From: Desulfobulbaceae bacterium BRH_c16a
Lineage (GTDB): Bacteria > Desulfobacterota > Desulfobulbia > Desulfobulbales > Desulfocapsaceae
Assembly (NCBI GenBank): GCA_000961725.1
Contig: LADS01000028.1
Span: forward strand, 1-64,000
Length of the DNA: 64,000 bases
Direction: 5' to 3'
The translations under genes and the position numbers were made by a program. The notes beneath the pieces were generated by a model. That model had not been told where the DNA came from. It did not search any database and saw only the letters and a program-made list of their open reading frames with translations. This document shows positions 1 through 8,617 of this stretch, in pieces (within the stretch, counting starts at the first letter, position 1; every line of letters begins with the position of its first letter).

Positions 1-2
1 TG

Positions 3-1817
3 TCTTGGAATGCCAACCTGGAGACAGATCTTCAGGGGTACCTTGTGTATCAAAATCTAGACACGGAAGGATCAACCGATATAGCTAAGTCATCGCTGGG
101 CGCGCAGGTTATAAGTGAAGGGTATAGAAGTCAAGAGCTGATGGATGGAGTGAGTGGATCGCTCTCTAATTATAGTTACGTAGCTTCTCCCGGCGTATTT
201 GTTGTCGATCTTGGGAAACAATATCGGATCGGAAAGATAGCTCTGCACCTGTGGGATGGTAAACCCAGGGGACATAGTTACAAGTTGCTGTTGTCTACTG
301 ACAATACAACCTATACCACGGTTGTCGATCGCAGCAGTGGCCAGTATACGGGATATATTGCCGACGAGATATCGCCCATAAGTGCACGTTACGTGAAGAT
401 TCTGGCCACCTACTGCTCTGTCGAGAACTTTGTCATAGAGGAATTGGAGGTATACGAGGCGCCGGTCCTGCAGTTGACCGCCGACGTCCTGGCGCAAACC
501 AATTACACGATAACCGGATTGGATAATGGCAAAATCTACAATTTTGCGGTGAGTGCGGTCGATGGGTTCGGGAATGCCGGCAGTTTAACCGAGCCGGTCA
601 GCGGAGTCCCCGATATCAATAATGTCAACTATATCTCCGATCACTGGAAATCTTCCTACGGTCTCCCCCTGGACGCCCCCGATGTCGACTTCCAGGATCC
701 GGATGGAGACGGCCTGAACAACCTGGGCGAGTTCCAGCAGGGCACCGATCCTTTTAATCCTGATACAGATGGCGATGGCATCACCGACGGCGATGAGGTG
801 CATCTCTACAAAACCAATCCGCTGCAGCAGGATCAGCTGGCCGAGCCCGATCCCGAGTATGAAAAATACCTGTGGAAACTGCCCCTGGGGTCTTCGCCTG
901 TTCGCCTGAACCTGCCGGCAGATATCCGTGACTTCCTGTTTACCACGGAAGCGGGTATCGCCCCCTACGGCCTGCATGCCAACAACCATATCGACGGTTT
1001 GAAGAATGTCTGGATCGATCTTGCGGGAGAAACGCCGGTGAGAAGCTGGGTTGCCGGGACGGTACGGTCCGTCATTCACGATAATGGGCACTATTCCGTA
1101 GAGATAGATTATGGCAACAATCTGATTGGCCTGCACGGATCGCTCAGTTCAACCGACCTAGCATCCGGCCAGACCGTGACCGCCGGTCAGATCGTCGGGA
1201 TCGGGGCGAGGCTCCTGCCCGGCCAGACCGGTTCCGGCTTTGCCCTGATCGACAAGAATCGGACCGATGGACCAGCCGGCTGGGACGGCGGTGTCTATGT
1301 CTCGCCGTTTGATTATCTGACGGAGGACGACAAGCGGCTGCTGGTGGATGCCTACCGGTTGCAGGTGGTCGAGACCTACGATCCAGCCAATCATGCCGCG
1401 AGGAAATGGGGCTTTGAGCCTTACGAGCCTTATCTGACCAATACCCTGTATCTGCATGCGGGCAAGCCCGGACGTCTGAGCGGGGTCTGGCAGCTGAAGG
1501 ATGCACCGGCGGATTTTGGCTTCCCCAACGATATCATGACGTTTGTCGAGGCGGAGACTCCATCGTATTTCGGAAAACATATGATGGCCCAGGACATTGT
1601 TAATGACGATCTTGCCACCGAATGGTTCATCAACGGCACCTATGAGGTCGATTATGAACTTGGTCGGATAACTTTCATTGATGACGGCAGGCTCTACTAC
1701 GGAATCTTCTTGCTCGATGAATCGGCAGAACAGCCGACGCTCACCATTGAGTATCGCGAGGGAAGCTTCCCTGCGAGCTTCGGCGAGAAGAGTCACACCT
1801 ACGAACTGGTCCAGTGA
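3..1817 (+). CDS. Secreted multidomain protein (FN3 / discoidin / Ca-binding repeats / M23-like), 5' end outside window
   Basis: The frame is open to the left edge, and its first codons read [16 protein letters not shown], the first half of a fibronectin type III domain, so the true start lies upstream. From about nt 80 to 460 an F5/8-type C (discoidin-like) beta-sandwich follows, and FN3-like sequence resumes at about 475-590 ([19 protein letters not shown]). Next are Asp-rich thrombospondin-type-3-like calcium repeats ([26 protein letters not shown]; about 690-800). About 955-1205 resembles a lysostaphin-type M23 peptidase fold ([14 protein letters not shown]), but I cannot see a complete metal-binding set, so activity is doubtful. 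The last 200 residues are unassigned. It is likely exported and acts in adhesion or surface structure; the substrate is unknown. Confidence 0.75.
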   Translation, partial: SWNANLETDLQGYLVYQNLDTEGSTDIAKSSLGAQVISEGYRSQELMDGVSGSLSNYSYVASPGVFVVDLGKQYRIGKIALHLWDGKPRGHSYKLLLSTDNTTYTTVVDRSSGQYTGYIADEISPISARYVKILATYCSVENFVIEELEVYEAPVLQLTADVLAQTNYTITGLDNGKIYNFAVSAVDGFGNAGSLTEPVSGVPDINNVNYISDHWKSSYGLPLDAPDVDFQDPDGDGLNNLGEFQQGTDPFNPDTDGDGITDGDEVHLYKTNPLQQDQLAEPDPEYEKYLWKLPLGSSPVRLNLPADIRDFLFTTEAGIAPYGLHANNHIDGLKNVWIDLAGETPVRSWVAGTVRSVIHDNGHYSVEIDYGNNLIGLHGSLSSTDLASGQTVTAGQIVGIGARLLPGQTGSGFALIDKNRTDGPAGWDGGVYVSPFDYLTEDDKRLLVDAYRLQVVETYDPANHAARKWGFEPYEPYLTNTLYLHAGKPGRLSGVWQLKDAPADFGFPNDIMTFVEAETPSYFGKHMMAQDIVNDDLATEWFINGTYEVDYELGRITFIDDGRLYYGIFLLDESAEQPTLTIEYREGSFPASFGEKSHTYELVQ

Positions 1818-1833
1818 CCACTGCACCATTGCC

Positions 1834-1953
1834 AGGGGGCTCGGCATGCTCATCTATCAAGGCGCCGCCGGATTCAAGCTGTGGACCGGCGTCGAGCCGC
1901 TCATCGACGAAATGTCCGAGGTGGCCTATAGCCTGATGGAATCCAGGATATAA
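1834..1953 (+). pseudogene. 3' relic of shikimate dehydrogenase (aroE)
   Basis: The reading GLGMLIYQGAAGFKLWTGVE followed by PLIDEM matches the C-terminal helix typical of shikimate dehydrogenase (family pattern G-GML-QGA-AFELWTG--P). Only about 39 codons remain. They begin 16 bases after the stop of the secreted protein, with no start codon or Shine-Dalgarno site of their own, and end in a normal stop. I infer a gene broken by a rearrangement that joined the secreted-protein gene to the aroE tail. The match was recognised by eye only. Confidence 0.55.
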
Positions 1954-1960
1954 GCCGAAT

Positions 1961-4288
1961 TCATCCGGCAACCAGGGCCTCGGCTCCTGCCGGTTTCCTG
2001 CCGACCACAGCCGTCATCACCCGGTTCAACTCCAGCAACTGATAGGGCTTGGCAATAATATCGTGAAAACCATAATCACGATGTTTGAGCAGAACAGGAT
2101 CGTTGCAATATCCACTTGTTGCGATAACCCTCGCCTGGGGATCGATGCGCAGCAGTTCCAAGACCGCCTCCTTGCCGCCCATGCCGCCGGGAATCGTCAG
2201 GTCCATTATCACCGCGACAAACCCGCTGCCGTTTTCCATGGCCTGCCGATACGCCTCGATCGCTTCTTTACCGTCATAGACCGATCTGGTTGCATAGCCC
2301 ATGTGGGAGAGCATCTCGGCCACCAGCAATTGAATATCCTGGTCGTCGTCCATCACCAGCACCATCCCCTTGCCGCTTGGCAGAATAGGCGATCTTTCCG
2401 GGACCGGCAGACAGAGATGGGCTAAAGCGGGCAGATAGAGAATAAACGTGGTCCCTTTACCGGGAGTCGATTCGACTAAAATACCGCCTTCATGCTTCTG
2501 GATAATCGACTGAACAATCGCGAGACTGAGTCCGCTTCCCTTGGTGCTGTCTTTTTCCTTGGTGGAAAAATAGGGGTCGAATATCCTGTCGATATTTTCT
2601 CCCTCTATCCCTCGTCCTTTATCCTCAAGGCATACCTGCACATATCGTCCGGGATAAAGCCCCGGCACCTCCTCGTCGACAAGCTCCCGGTTGGCAAAAG
2701 TGACGGTAATCGATCCTCCGTCCGGCATCGACTGATCGGCGTTCTGGACAAGAGCCTGAATGACCTGACTGATTTGATCCTTGTCCATGGAAACCGGCCA
2801 AAGATCCTCCGGAATGTTGAAGCTGCACTTTACGTTGCTGCCGGAGAGGACAAAGCCTACGGCATAGCGGACCAGATCCGGCAACGGCGCCGTTGCCTTG
2901 ACCGGGTCGCCACCGCTGGCGAAGGTGAGCAGTTTCACCGTCAGATCCTTGGCCCGCGTCGAAGCCTTCTGAGCTGCCTGGATATACTCGATCACCGGAC
3001 TGCCTTTTTCCGCCAGTCTCTCGGCAAGCGAAAGATTGCCGATCACGGCAAAGAGAATATTGTTGAAATCGTGAGCAATGCCGCCGGCCAGGATACTTAC
3101 GGATTCACGTTTTCTCGCCTTCAGCAGCTCACTTTCCATCTTGATGCGACCGCTGATATCCTCGACACTCCAGACCACCCCTTCAAGTCCGCCTTCCGAG
3201 GGAATAAACCGCCCGCGTAACTGACAGATTATCTCCGAGCCGTCTTTTCTCTGTAACGTCCCCCGCCTTTCGCAATACCCCAGCTTTTTCAAAATCGGCG
3301 CGACACTTCTCACCAGGGTCTCGTACGCTTCACCGGTCACATATAAATGCCGGCTGGTCCTGCCGATGAGTTCGGCGGCCGTATACCCGGTGATTTTCTC
3401 CAGTTCGGTGTTGACCCGTTTGACTACCAGGTTATTGTCGACAAACATTATCCCCACCGGGGAATTGTCGAGCAAGGCCTGCAGCTCTGCCCCTGCGACA
3501 GACAGGTTACAACTGGTCTCTTCTGCCGCAAGCTTTGCCCGGGAAAGATCGAAAGTGCGTTCCCTTACCTTTTCCTCCAGGTTCTGAAAGCTCTCTTTCA
3601 GATGCATCGTCATCGCCTTGAAAGCGACGGCAAGCCTGCCGATTTCGTCGTTTGAACCGATCTCGATCGGGGTTTCGAGATTTCCGGCAGCAACCAGTTT
3701 GGCTGATTTTTCCAGCATGGCAAGCGGCTTGAAGATGTAATGGCGCAGGATGAGTATGGAGGTTGTCAAAATGGCGGTAATGAGCATAATCAAAAGACCG
3801 ATAACACTCAGCGTGGTCGAGATCATTTCCCGGAAAATTGCATCCCTGGACATAACCAGATGAAGACTGCCGACCTGGTACTGGTCACGGTTGATTTTCG
3901 CGCTGCTGACCAAATATGCCGAAGAATCTGTATAGTCGGCCAGAGATTTTCCTTCCTGTCCAGGTTGCGACTGGCTTGCAACCTCTTTATCCTCAACCAC
4001 CACTCTGGCGTACATGATCGCATCATTGGTGAGAATGGCCCGCAGGATATCGTTTATGGAAGGATGATCGAGTTGCCATACAGCCTCCGGCAACGAAGTC
4101 TCGGCAAGCTTCAGGGCGAGCTCCAGCTGTCTCTGCAGTTCCGCTTCCTTGCTCTGATGGTTGTACCAGCTGACCATGCCGGAAAAAAAGATCAAAATCA
4201 CAGTCACCACCCCGACCAGAGTCAGGCTGAATCTGCGGCCGAGGCTTTTTCTAAAGTCGGGGACTATTGTCGATTTTGGCTGCATCAT
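1961..4288 (-). CDS. Hybrid sensor histidine kinase (HAMP-PAS-HisKA-HATPase-REC)
   Basis: A membrane-bound kinase of 775 residues. It has an N-terminal TM helix (about 22-42), a periplasmic sensing region, a second TM helix (about 165-187), HAMP, then a PAS domain. The phospho-acceptor box is GGIAHDFNNIL. The ATP-binding lid shows NADQSMPDGG and GSGLSLAIVQSII. A C-terminal receiver carries the Asp in VIMDLTIPGGMGG, so phosphate probably passes His to Asp within the chain. The solute-binding-protein gene ends just upstream and the two are probably co-transcribed, so that protein may present a ligand to this kinase. ATG 4288 is preferred; an in-frame TTG at 4315 overlaps the previous stop. The partner regulator is not evident. 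Confidence 0.88.
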   Translation of the reverse strand: MMQPKSTIVPDFRKSLGRRFSLTLVGVVTVILIFFSGMVSWYNHQSKEAELQRQLELALKLAETSLPEAVWQLDHPSINDILRAILTNDAIMYARVVVEDKEVASQSQPGQEGKSLADYTDSSAYLVSSAKINRDQYQVGSLHLVMSRDAIFREMISTTLSVIGLLIMLITAILTTSILILRHYIFKPLAMLEKSAKLVAAGNLETPIEIGSNDEIGRLAVAFKAMTMHLKESFQNLEEKVRERTFDLSRAKLAAEETSCNLSVAGAELQALLDNSPVGIMFVDNNLVVKRVNTELEKITGYTAAELIGRTSRHLYVTGEAYETLVRSVAPILKKLGYCERRGTLQRKDGSEIICQLRGRFIPSEGGLEGVVWSVEDISGRIKMESELLKARKRESVSILAGGIAHDFNNILFAVIGNLSLAERLAEKGSPVIEYIQAAQKASTRAKDLTVKLLTFASGGDPVKATAPLPDLVRYAVGFVLSGSNVKCSFNIPEDLWPVSMDKDQISQVIQALVQNADQSMPDGGSITVTFANRELVDEEVPGLYPGRYVQVCLEDKGRGIEGENIDRIFDPYFSTKEKDSTKGSGLSLAIVQSIIQKHEGGILVESTPGKGTTFILYLPALAHLCLPVPERSPILPSGKGMVLVMDDDQDIQLLVAEMLSHMGYATRSVYDGKEAIEAYRQAMENGSGFVAVIMDLTIPGGMGGKEAVLELLRIDPQARVIATSGYCNDPVLLKHRDYGFHDIIAKPYQLLELNRVMTAVVGRKPAGAEALVAG

Positions 4289-4295
4289 AATAATA

Positions 4296-5075
4296 TTATT
4301 GCCATCTCTCCTCAATCCTGCTCAGGACGGCGCTCTCCCTTATTTTCTGTTTTCCCGCATCGAAAGCATTCAGCATCAAGCGACTCTGCTTGTTGCTCCT
4401 GCCCATCAAATACTCATCGATGGTATCGAACTGGCCGATTATTTTAAACTCATGAGTAAGCCCGGCCATCTTCAGAACATGATCATAAGGTCGCTTATAC
4501 CCTGCCAGCCCGGCCAGCCGCCCCTTTCCCAGCATTTCAACCCCCTGGGCAATCGAATCGGTAGATTCCTTGTTGATCCATGATATCCCTTCCCAGAGTT
4601 TGCCATAGGACCAGCCCCGGACATAGCCTATCGTCAAACCTTCCAGCGATTCCAACCCCCACCAGGTGAAATTCACGTCTTTCTGCATGTACACAACAGT
4701 TTCGATCTGGTCGACATACTCCGTGGAAAAAGCATACTCCCGCTCGCGTTCAACTGTTTTGTTAGCCGGGAAGATAAAATCGACTTTGCCGTTGGCAAGA
4801 TAATGGGTACCTCGCTCCCATGGTACGACAAGCAGACGAATGGTATAGCCCATCGCATGAAAACTCTCCCGGACCACATCCCAGCTATACCCCTGCAGCT
4901 GAACCGAGTCAGATCCCGGCGGAATGTGTTCATCAGGGACAAATACTGCATTTTCCTTGGGAAAACAGTACGGGGCAAAATCGGTCAGAGTAGCCAGAAC
5001 TACAGTTTTATCCGCACCGAAAGCCCCCTGGGCCATAGCCATAACCATCACAATAGATATAAAAATCCTTCCCAT
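4296..5075 (-). CDS. Periplasmic solute-binding protein, family 3 (sensor-linked)
   Basis: A protein of 259 residues with a clear signal peptide (MGRIFISIVMVMAMAQGAFG), followed by a family-3 substrate-binding fold: VVLATLTDFAPYCFPKE, ending SRLMLNAFDAGKQKIRES. ATG 5075 has a good Shine-Dalgarno site (AAGGGAG, 5 nt upstream); the open frame extends further but without a site. No ABC permease or ATPase gene is nearby. Instead the gene runs into the hybrid kinase, with stop and next start within about 10 bases, so a sensory role is more likely than transport. The ligand, perhaps a polar amino acid, cannot be deduced. Confidence 0.8.
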   Translation of the reverse strand: MGRIFISIVMVMAMAQGAFGADKTVVLATLTDFAPYCFPKENAVFVPDEHIPPGSDSVQLQGYSWDVVRESFHAMGYTIRLLVVPWERGTHYLANGKVDFIFPANKTVEREREYAFSTEYVDQIETVVYMQKDVNFTWWGLESLEGLTIGYVRGWSYGKLWEGISWINKESTDSIAQGVEMLGKGRLAGLAGYKRPYDHVLKMAGLTHEFKIIGQFDTIDEYLMGRSNKQSRLMLNAFDAGKQKIRESAVLSRIEERWQ

Positions 5076-5167
5076 CCCGCTCCCTTGCTGCCTCGGTTTA
5101 ACCTTTTCATCCAGTGAATGAACACCAGTTACAGTATTAGCATGAAATCCGGGGTAAAACAAATTGC

Positions 5168-6208
5168 TCAAGACTCTTTTTTTCCAAGCACGATTTCACC
5201 GTACTTGCGCATTTTGCCTCGAAACTGATCATAGGTCAGTCCGAGACGAGACGCCGCCTTGCGCTGATTATGACGGGATGCGGCAAGGGCCTCGCGCAAC
5301 ATGGAAATCTCCAGCTCCGCTACAGCCCGGTCGAGGGAAACGGCGCTCTTTTCATCTCTTGCCGATTTCACCGACTCCGAGGGCTTTGCAGATTTAACAT
5401 CCGTGCCCGACAATACAGAATAAGGGGAAACGAAGGGGTCAAAAACCACCTCGTCTATTTCCCCGGAATCGGAGCGATAGACCGCCCGCTCCACCACATT
5501 TTTCAACTCACGGATATTGCCTTTCCAGATGTACCCTTCCAGTGCGGCCGAAGCCGCCCTGGAAAAAACCGGCATCTCGTTCCGGCCCAGCTCGTACGAC
5601 ATCCGGGTAGCGAAATGATTTGCCAGCAGCATGATATCCTCGCCTCTTGCGCGTAGCGGCGGCAGAAACAATACCTCGAAAGACAGCCGATCGAGGAGAT
5701 CGCGTTTAAAATCCTCTCGCTCGGCCAACGCCACGAGATCGGCATTGGTTGCTCCGACAATACGCACGTCGACCTCGACCGGAGCGGAACTTCCCACTCG
5801 CTCGAAGGAACCGTATTCGACCACCCGGAGAATCTTCTCCTGGGCCTCCATCGGGATCGAGCCGATTTCATCGAGAAAAAGCGTGCCGCCGTCCGCCGCC
5901 TCGAAACGGCCGGTTCTTCTCCGCTCAGCCCCGGTAAAGGCGCCCTTTTCATAGCCGAAAAGCTCCGCCTCGATCAGGGAAGGCGCGAGTGTCGCGCAAT
6001 TCAGGGTAATAAAAGGTCCCTGCCAGCGCCTTGACAAAAAATGCAGGCGGCTCGCGGCCAATTCCTTGCCGGTCCCTCGTTCGCCCAAAAGAAGAACGGG
6101 ACGGTCGACGGGGGCCACCCTGGAAAGGCGCTCCTGAAAGTCCAGGAATGCTTCCGATTGCCCGAGAGCTTCGCTGCGGGAAGATGGAAAGACGGTATCG
6201 TTGCTCAT
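5168..6208 (-). CDS. pspF: PspF, sigma-54 activator of the phage-shock operon
   Basis: An enhancer-binding AAA+ ATPase of 346 residues with no N-terminal receiver domain, as is usual for PspF. It shows Walker A (GERGTGKE), the sigma-54-contacting loop ELFGYEKGAFTGA, Walker B (GGTLFLDEI) and a C-terminal Fis-type helix-turn-helix (NQRKAASRLGLTYDQFRGKM). ATG 6208 follows AGAGG; a TTG seven codons earlier is less likely. It is divergent from pspA, and the shared spacer contains a GG-N10-GC promoter for pspA. In known systems PspF is held inactive by PspA and released under membrane stress. The protein acts in the cytoplasm. Confidence 0.92.
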   Translation of the reverse strand: MSNDTVFPSSRSEALGQSEAFLDFQERLSRVAPVDRPVLLLGERGTGKELAASRLHFLSRRWQGPFITLNCATLAPSLIEAELFGYEKGAFTGAERRRTGRFEAADGGTLFLDEIGSIPMEAQEKILRVVEYGSFERVGSSAPVEVDVRIVGATNADLVALAEREDFKRDLLDRLSFEVLFLPPLRARGEDIMLLANHFATRMSYELGRNEMPVFSRAASAALEGYIWKGNIRELKNVVERAVYRSDSGEIDEVVFDPFVSPYSVLSGTDVKSAKPSESVKSARDEKSAVSLDRAVAELEISMLREALAASRHNQRKAASRLGLTYDQFRGKMRKYGEIVLGKKES

Positions 6209-6333
6209 AACCTCTGTTAAAAACCCCAATATTCGGTTTGTAATGCCATTATATGGTCATATTATCCATGTTTGAGTTATGTGTCAAGAAGACAACATCC
6301 CGTATTTCCAATGATTTCCATTTTCTCCCAAAA

Positions 6334-6349
6334 CGGCACACTTTCTGCT
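6334..6349 (+). promoter_or_regulatory. Sigma-54 promoter of pspA
   Basis: CGGCACACTTTCTGCT has GG (6335-6336) and GC (6347-6348) exactly 10 bases apart, the -24/-12 geometry of RpoN promoters. It lies 47 bases upstream of the pspA start and downstream of the divergent pspF. PspF-dependent sigma-54 control of psp is established in enterobacteria. Confidence 0.8.
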
Positions 6350-6396
6350 TTATACAGTAGCAAACCGCAACCCATTACCATCATTGGAGGAACACC

Positions 6397-7068
6397 ATGG
6401 GAATATTTACACGTTTCAGAGACATAGTCAGCGCCAACATCAACTCGATGCTCGACAAGGCCGAAGACCCAGAAAAATTGATCAAACTGATGATCTCCGA
6501 GATGGAGGACACCCTCATCGAGCTGAAATCATCCTGTGCCGCAGTTATTGCCGGCCGCAAGAAACTTGAAAGAAAACTCGACGAGATCACCGGCAAGGTC
6601 GACCTCTGGGACGAACGGGCAGCCCTTGCCGTCGCCAAGGGCCGGGATAATCTGGCCAGAGAGGCGCTGATTGAGAAACGCCGCTTCGCCAAGATCGCCG
6701 AATCGCTTGACAACGAGTTGAAGGAATACGGCAATCTCGTCCAGCAATACCAGGAAGATATTGCCGAACTGGAAAGTAAACTGGAAAGCGCCAAAGAGAA
6801 AAAACGGCTGCTGGTCCAGAGGCACAAAAGAGCCTCCGGCAAAAAACGGGCTCAGGAAGACATCCGGCGAAGCACCAGCAGCGACACCATGGCCCGCTTC
6901 GACAAGCTCGAAAGCAGAATCGAACAGATGGAGGCTGAAGCCGAACTGGTGAACAGCAGCACCAAAAAACCGACTCTCGAAGAAGAATTCGATGACCTTG
7001 CAACCGATGACGAAATTGAAAATGAACTTGCGAAGATCAAAGCCGCTCAATACAGTAACAAAGGATGA
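6397..7068 (+). CDS. pspA: PspA, phage-shock protein A
   Basis: A PspA/IM30 (ESCRT-III-like) protein of 223 residues. The amphipathic N-terminus MGIFTRFRDIVSANINSMLD is diagnostic, and the rest is almost entirely helical coiled coil. It binds stressed inner membrane and oligomerises; in the resting state it inhibits PspF. ATG 6397 has GGAGG 7 nt upstream. It is the first gene of a pspABC unit behind the -24/-12 promoter. The acidic tail (FDDLATDDEIENELAKIKAA) is usual for the family. Confidence 0.95.
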   Translation: MGIFTRFRDIVSANINSMLDKAEDPEKLIKLMISEMEDTLIELKSSCAAVIAGRKKLERKLDEITGKVDLWDERAALAVAKGRDNLAREALIEKRRFAKIAESLDNELKEYGNLVQQYQEDIAELESKLESAKEKKRLLVQRHKRASGKKRAQEDIRRSTSSDTMARFDKLESRIEQMEAEAELVNSSTKKPTLEEEFDDLATDDEIENELAKIKAAQYSNKG

Positions 7069-7131
7069 AACGAATTCCCCCATGCACAAAATGGCACACA
7101 ACGCAGAACCTTTAGATTGGAGTAGATCGCC

Positions 7132-7374
7132 ATGATCAGTATCATAGTCGTCTCCATCGTCTTTGGCTCGCTCCTAGCCTTGGCAACGCTCATCTGCGGG
7201 ACCGTGCTGATAATCATAAAAACCCGCAGCCAAACGCCGCGGGGCGCAACAGACAGCGAAGAGGCCAGGGTAATCCAGGAGATCTACCAGGGGCTGGAGC
7301 GCATGGAAGAGCGGATCGAATCCCTTGAAACAATCCTGATGGCAGATCGGGAAAAGGATGGATATAAAAAATGA
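7132..7374 (+). CDS. pspB: PspB, phage-shock inner-membrane protein
   Basis: A protein of 80 residues with one N-terminal TM helix (about 3-28, VVSIVFGSLLALATLICGTV) and a charged cytoplasmic coiled coil (YQGLERMEERIESLETIL), the PspB pattern. Its stop overlaps the pspC start by 4 bases, so translation is probably coupled. In known systems PspB and PspC sense envelope stress and draw PspA to the membrane, freeing PspF. The TTGGAGTAG upstream gives a fair ribosome site. Confidence 0.88.
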   Translation: MISIIVVSIVFGSLLALATLICGTVLIIIKTRSQTPRGATDSEEARVIQEIYQGLERMEERIESLETILMADREKDGYKK

Positions 7375-7751
7375 CGAACTCTTACTATAAACAGGGCGGG
7401 ATATATCGCTCCCGCGACGGCGTCTTTCTCGGGGTGTGCAAAGGCCTTGCCGAATACTTCGACTTCTCGATTTTCTGGGTGCGCATGGCACTGGTCGTCA
7501 TGTTCATCTTCAGCGGTTTCTGGCCTGTCATCGGAGTTTATCTGGTTGCCGCCTTTTTCATGAAACCGGAACCGGTGAAGCCCATCGCCAGCGAAGAAGA
7601 ACGGGAGTTTTATGACAGCTACGTGAATTCGCCGAAAAGTGCGGCCCAGAGGCTGAAAAAGAAGCTCCAGGAACTCGACCGCAGAATCCGCAGGATGGAA
7701 GACGAAGTCACCGGCCGCGAATACGAGTGGAAGAGGCGATTCGACTCCTAG
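7371..7751 (+). CDS. pspC: PspC, phage-shock membrane sensor
   Basis: A protein of 126 residues with the PspC signature: IYRSRDGVFLGVCKGLAEYF followed by two hydrophobic segments (about 34-65). The cytoplasmic C-terminus is coiled coil and basic (AAQRLKKKLQELDRRIRRME). It overlaps pspB by 4 bases. It is probably the stress-responsive partner of PspB. No frameshift or truncation was seen. The operon may extend into the small duplicated membrane genes downstream, but a long palindrome follows the pspC stop within 40 bases. Confidence 0.92.
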   Translation: MTNSYYKQGGIYRSRDGVFLGVCKGLAEYFDFSIFWVRMALVVMFIFSGFWPVIGVYLVAAFFMKPEPVKPIASEEEREFYDSYVNSPKSAAQRLKKKLQELDRRIRRMEDEVTGREYEWKRRFDS

Positions 7752-7788
7752 TCGGTATTCCTGCTCCCTCTCCCAATAAAAAAGCTTT

Positions 7789-7848
7789 GTAGGTTGGGCT
7801 GTGAAGCCCAACGTTTTTGGGGATGTTGGGCTTCACAGCCCAACCTAC
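7789..7848. repeat. 60-bp palindrome, copy 1 (REP-like)
   Basis: GTAGGTTGGGCTGTGAAGCC pairs with its complement at the right end; arms are about 24 bases around a GTTTTTGGGGA-type loop. It can act as a transcription terminator after pspC. Palindromes of the GTAGGTTGGGC type are widespread REP-like dispersed repeats. Confidence 0.85.
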
Positions 7849-7984
7849 GCGGCTACCGGGAATTTCGGCAAAATTGTTGAGCTCGTAGGGTGCATTTCAT
7901 GCACCATCATAAGTTAATGAATTATATGGTTTTTCAGAACGACCTCCTTACCAAAAGAATTCCACCATCTGCAAGGAGACGGTC

Positions 7985-8128
7985 ATGGCGCAAATCATTC
8001 ACTGTTTCATGCTCCTGTTCATTGTGCTTGTCATTGCCGAAATCAGAAATGTCCTGACAAGCAGCGATCCTCTGGCCCAGCCCCTTATCATCTGGGATGA
8101 AGTGCAGCCGCCCGCATCCCGCAGATAA
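7985..8128 (+). CDS. 47-residue single-TM membrane protein, copy 1
   Basis: ATG 7985 follows AAGGAG at 8 nt spacing and opens a 47-codon frame. The first 20 residues (MAQIIHCFMLLFIVLVIAEI) form one hydrophobic helix; the rest is a polar tail ending PPASRR. It lies directly after pspABC in the same direction, so a membrane-stress role is possible (E. coli PspD is also a small membrane protein at this position), but I see no sequence match to PspD. An identical gene is at 8341-8484. It is unrecognised; coding status rests on the ribosome site, the hydrophobic helix and duplication with the frame intact. Confidence 0.55.
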   Translation: MAQIIHCFMLLFIVLVIAEIRNVLTSSDPLAQPLIIWDEVQPPASRR

Positions 8129-8144
8129 AATGGCGGGAAGCTTT

Positions 8145-8204
8145 GTAGGTTGGGCTGTGAAGCCCAACGTTTTTGGGGATGTTGGGCTTCACAGCCCAAC
8201 CTAC
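8145..8204. repeat. 60-bp palindrome, copy 2
   Basis: Same palindrome as 7789-7848, at an offset of exactly 356 bp, lying 16 bases after the stop of the first small membrane gene. It may serve as that gene's terminator. Confidence 0.85.
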
Positions 8205-8340
8205 GCGGCTACCGGGAATTTCGGCAAAATTGTTGAGCTCGTAGGGTGCATTTCATGCACCATCATAAGTTAATGAATTATATGGTTTTTCAGAACGACC
8301 TCCTTACCAAAAGAATTCCACCATCTGCAAGGAGACGGTC

Positions 8341-8484
8341 ATGGCGCAAATCATTCACTGTTTCATGCTCCTGTTCATTGTGCTTGTCATTGCCGAAATC
8401 AGAAATGTCCTGACAAGCAGCGATCCTCTGGCCCAGCCCCTTATCATCTGGGATGAAGTGCAGCCGCCCGCATCCCGCAGATAA
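8341..8484 (+). CDS. 47-residue single-TM membrane protein, copy 2
   Basis: Second copy of the gene at 7985-8128 with the same ribosome site, the same one-helix hydrophobic N-terminus and the same stop. The copies appear identical at nucleotide level, so the duplication is too young to show selection. It doubles gene dose if transcribed from the psp promoter or from a promoter inside the unit. No function is known. Confidence 0.5.
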   Translation: MAQIIHCFMLLFIVLVIAEIRNVLTSSDPLAQPLIIWDEVQPPASRR

Positions 8485-8500
8485 AATGGCGGGAAGCTTT

Positions 8501-8560
8501 GTAGGTTGGGCTGTGAAGCCCAACGTTTTTGGGGATGTTGGGCTTCACAGCCCAACCTAC
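8501..8560. repeat. 60-bp palindrome, copy 3
   Basis: Third copy, 356 bp after the second. It lies between the duplicated small gene (+) and the M20 peptidase gene (-), where it could terminate both transcripts. Sequence beyond it no longer matches the repeat unit closely. Confidence 0.85.
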
Positions 8561-8617
8561 GCGGCTACCACGGAAGATTTTTGAGCAGCTCGTAGATACA
8601 AGGGTGCATTCGAAGGA

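Larger units (their letters stand above)
7783..8560. repeat. 356-bp tandem duplication bounded by palindromes
   Basis: Two essentially identical 356-bp units (7783-8138 and 8139-8494) are followed by a third copy of the boundary palindrome. Each unit holds a 60-bp palindrome, a second palindrome GGTGCAT-TTC-ATGCACC (7889-7905; 8245-8261) and a 47-codon gene. After the third palindrome the sequence diverges into what looks like a decayed copy of the unit's left part. Unequal recombination between flanking palindromes is the simplest origin. The near-identity means it is recent. Confidence 0.92.

Noticed and set aside
955..1205. Active M23 endopeptidase in the surface protein
   Set aside because: The fold-like pattern is present but I cannot find the full His/Asp metal ligand set, so it is described only as M23-like.
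7934..8523. Two identical minus-strand frames across the 356-bp repeats
   Set aside because: They read through the palindrome and lack a ribosome site; the plus-strand 47-codon gene has AAGGAG and a membrane helix.
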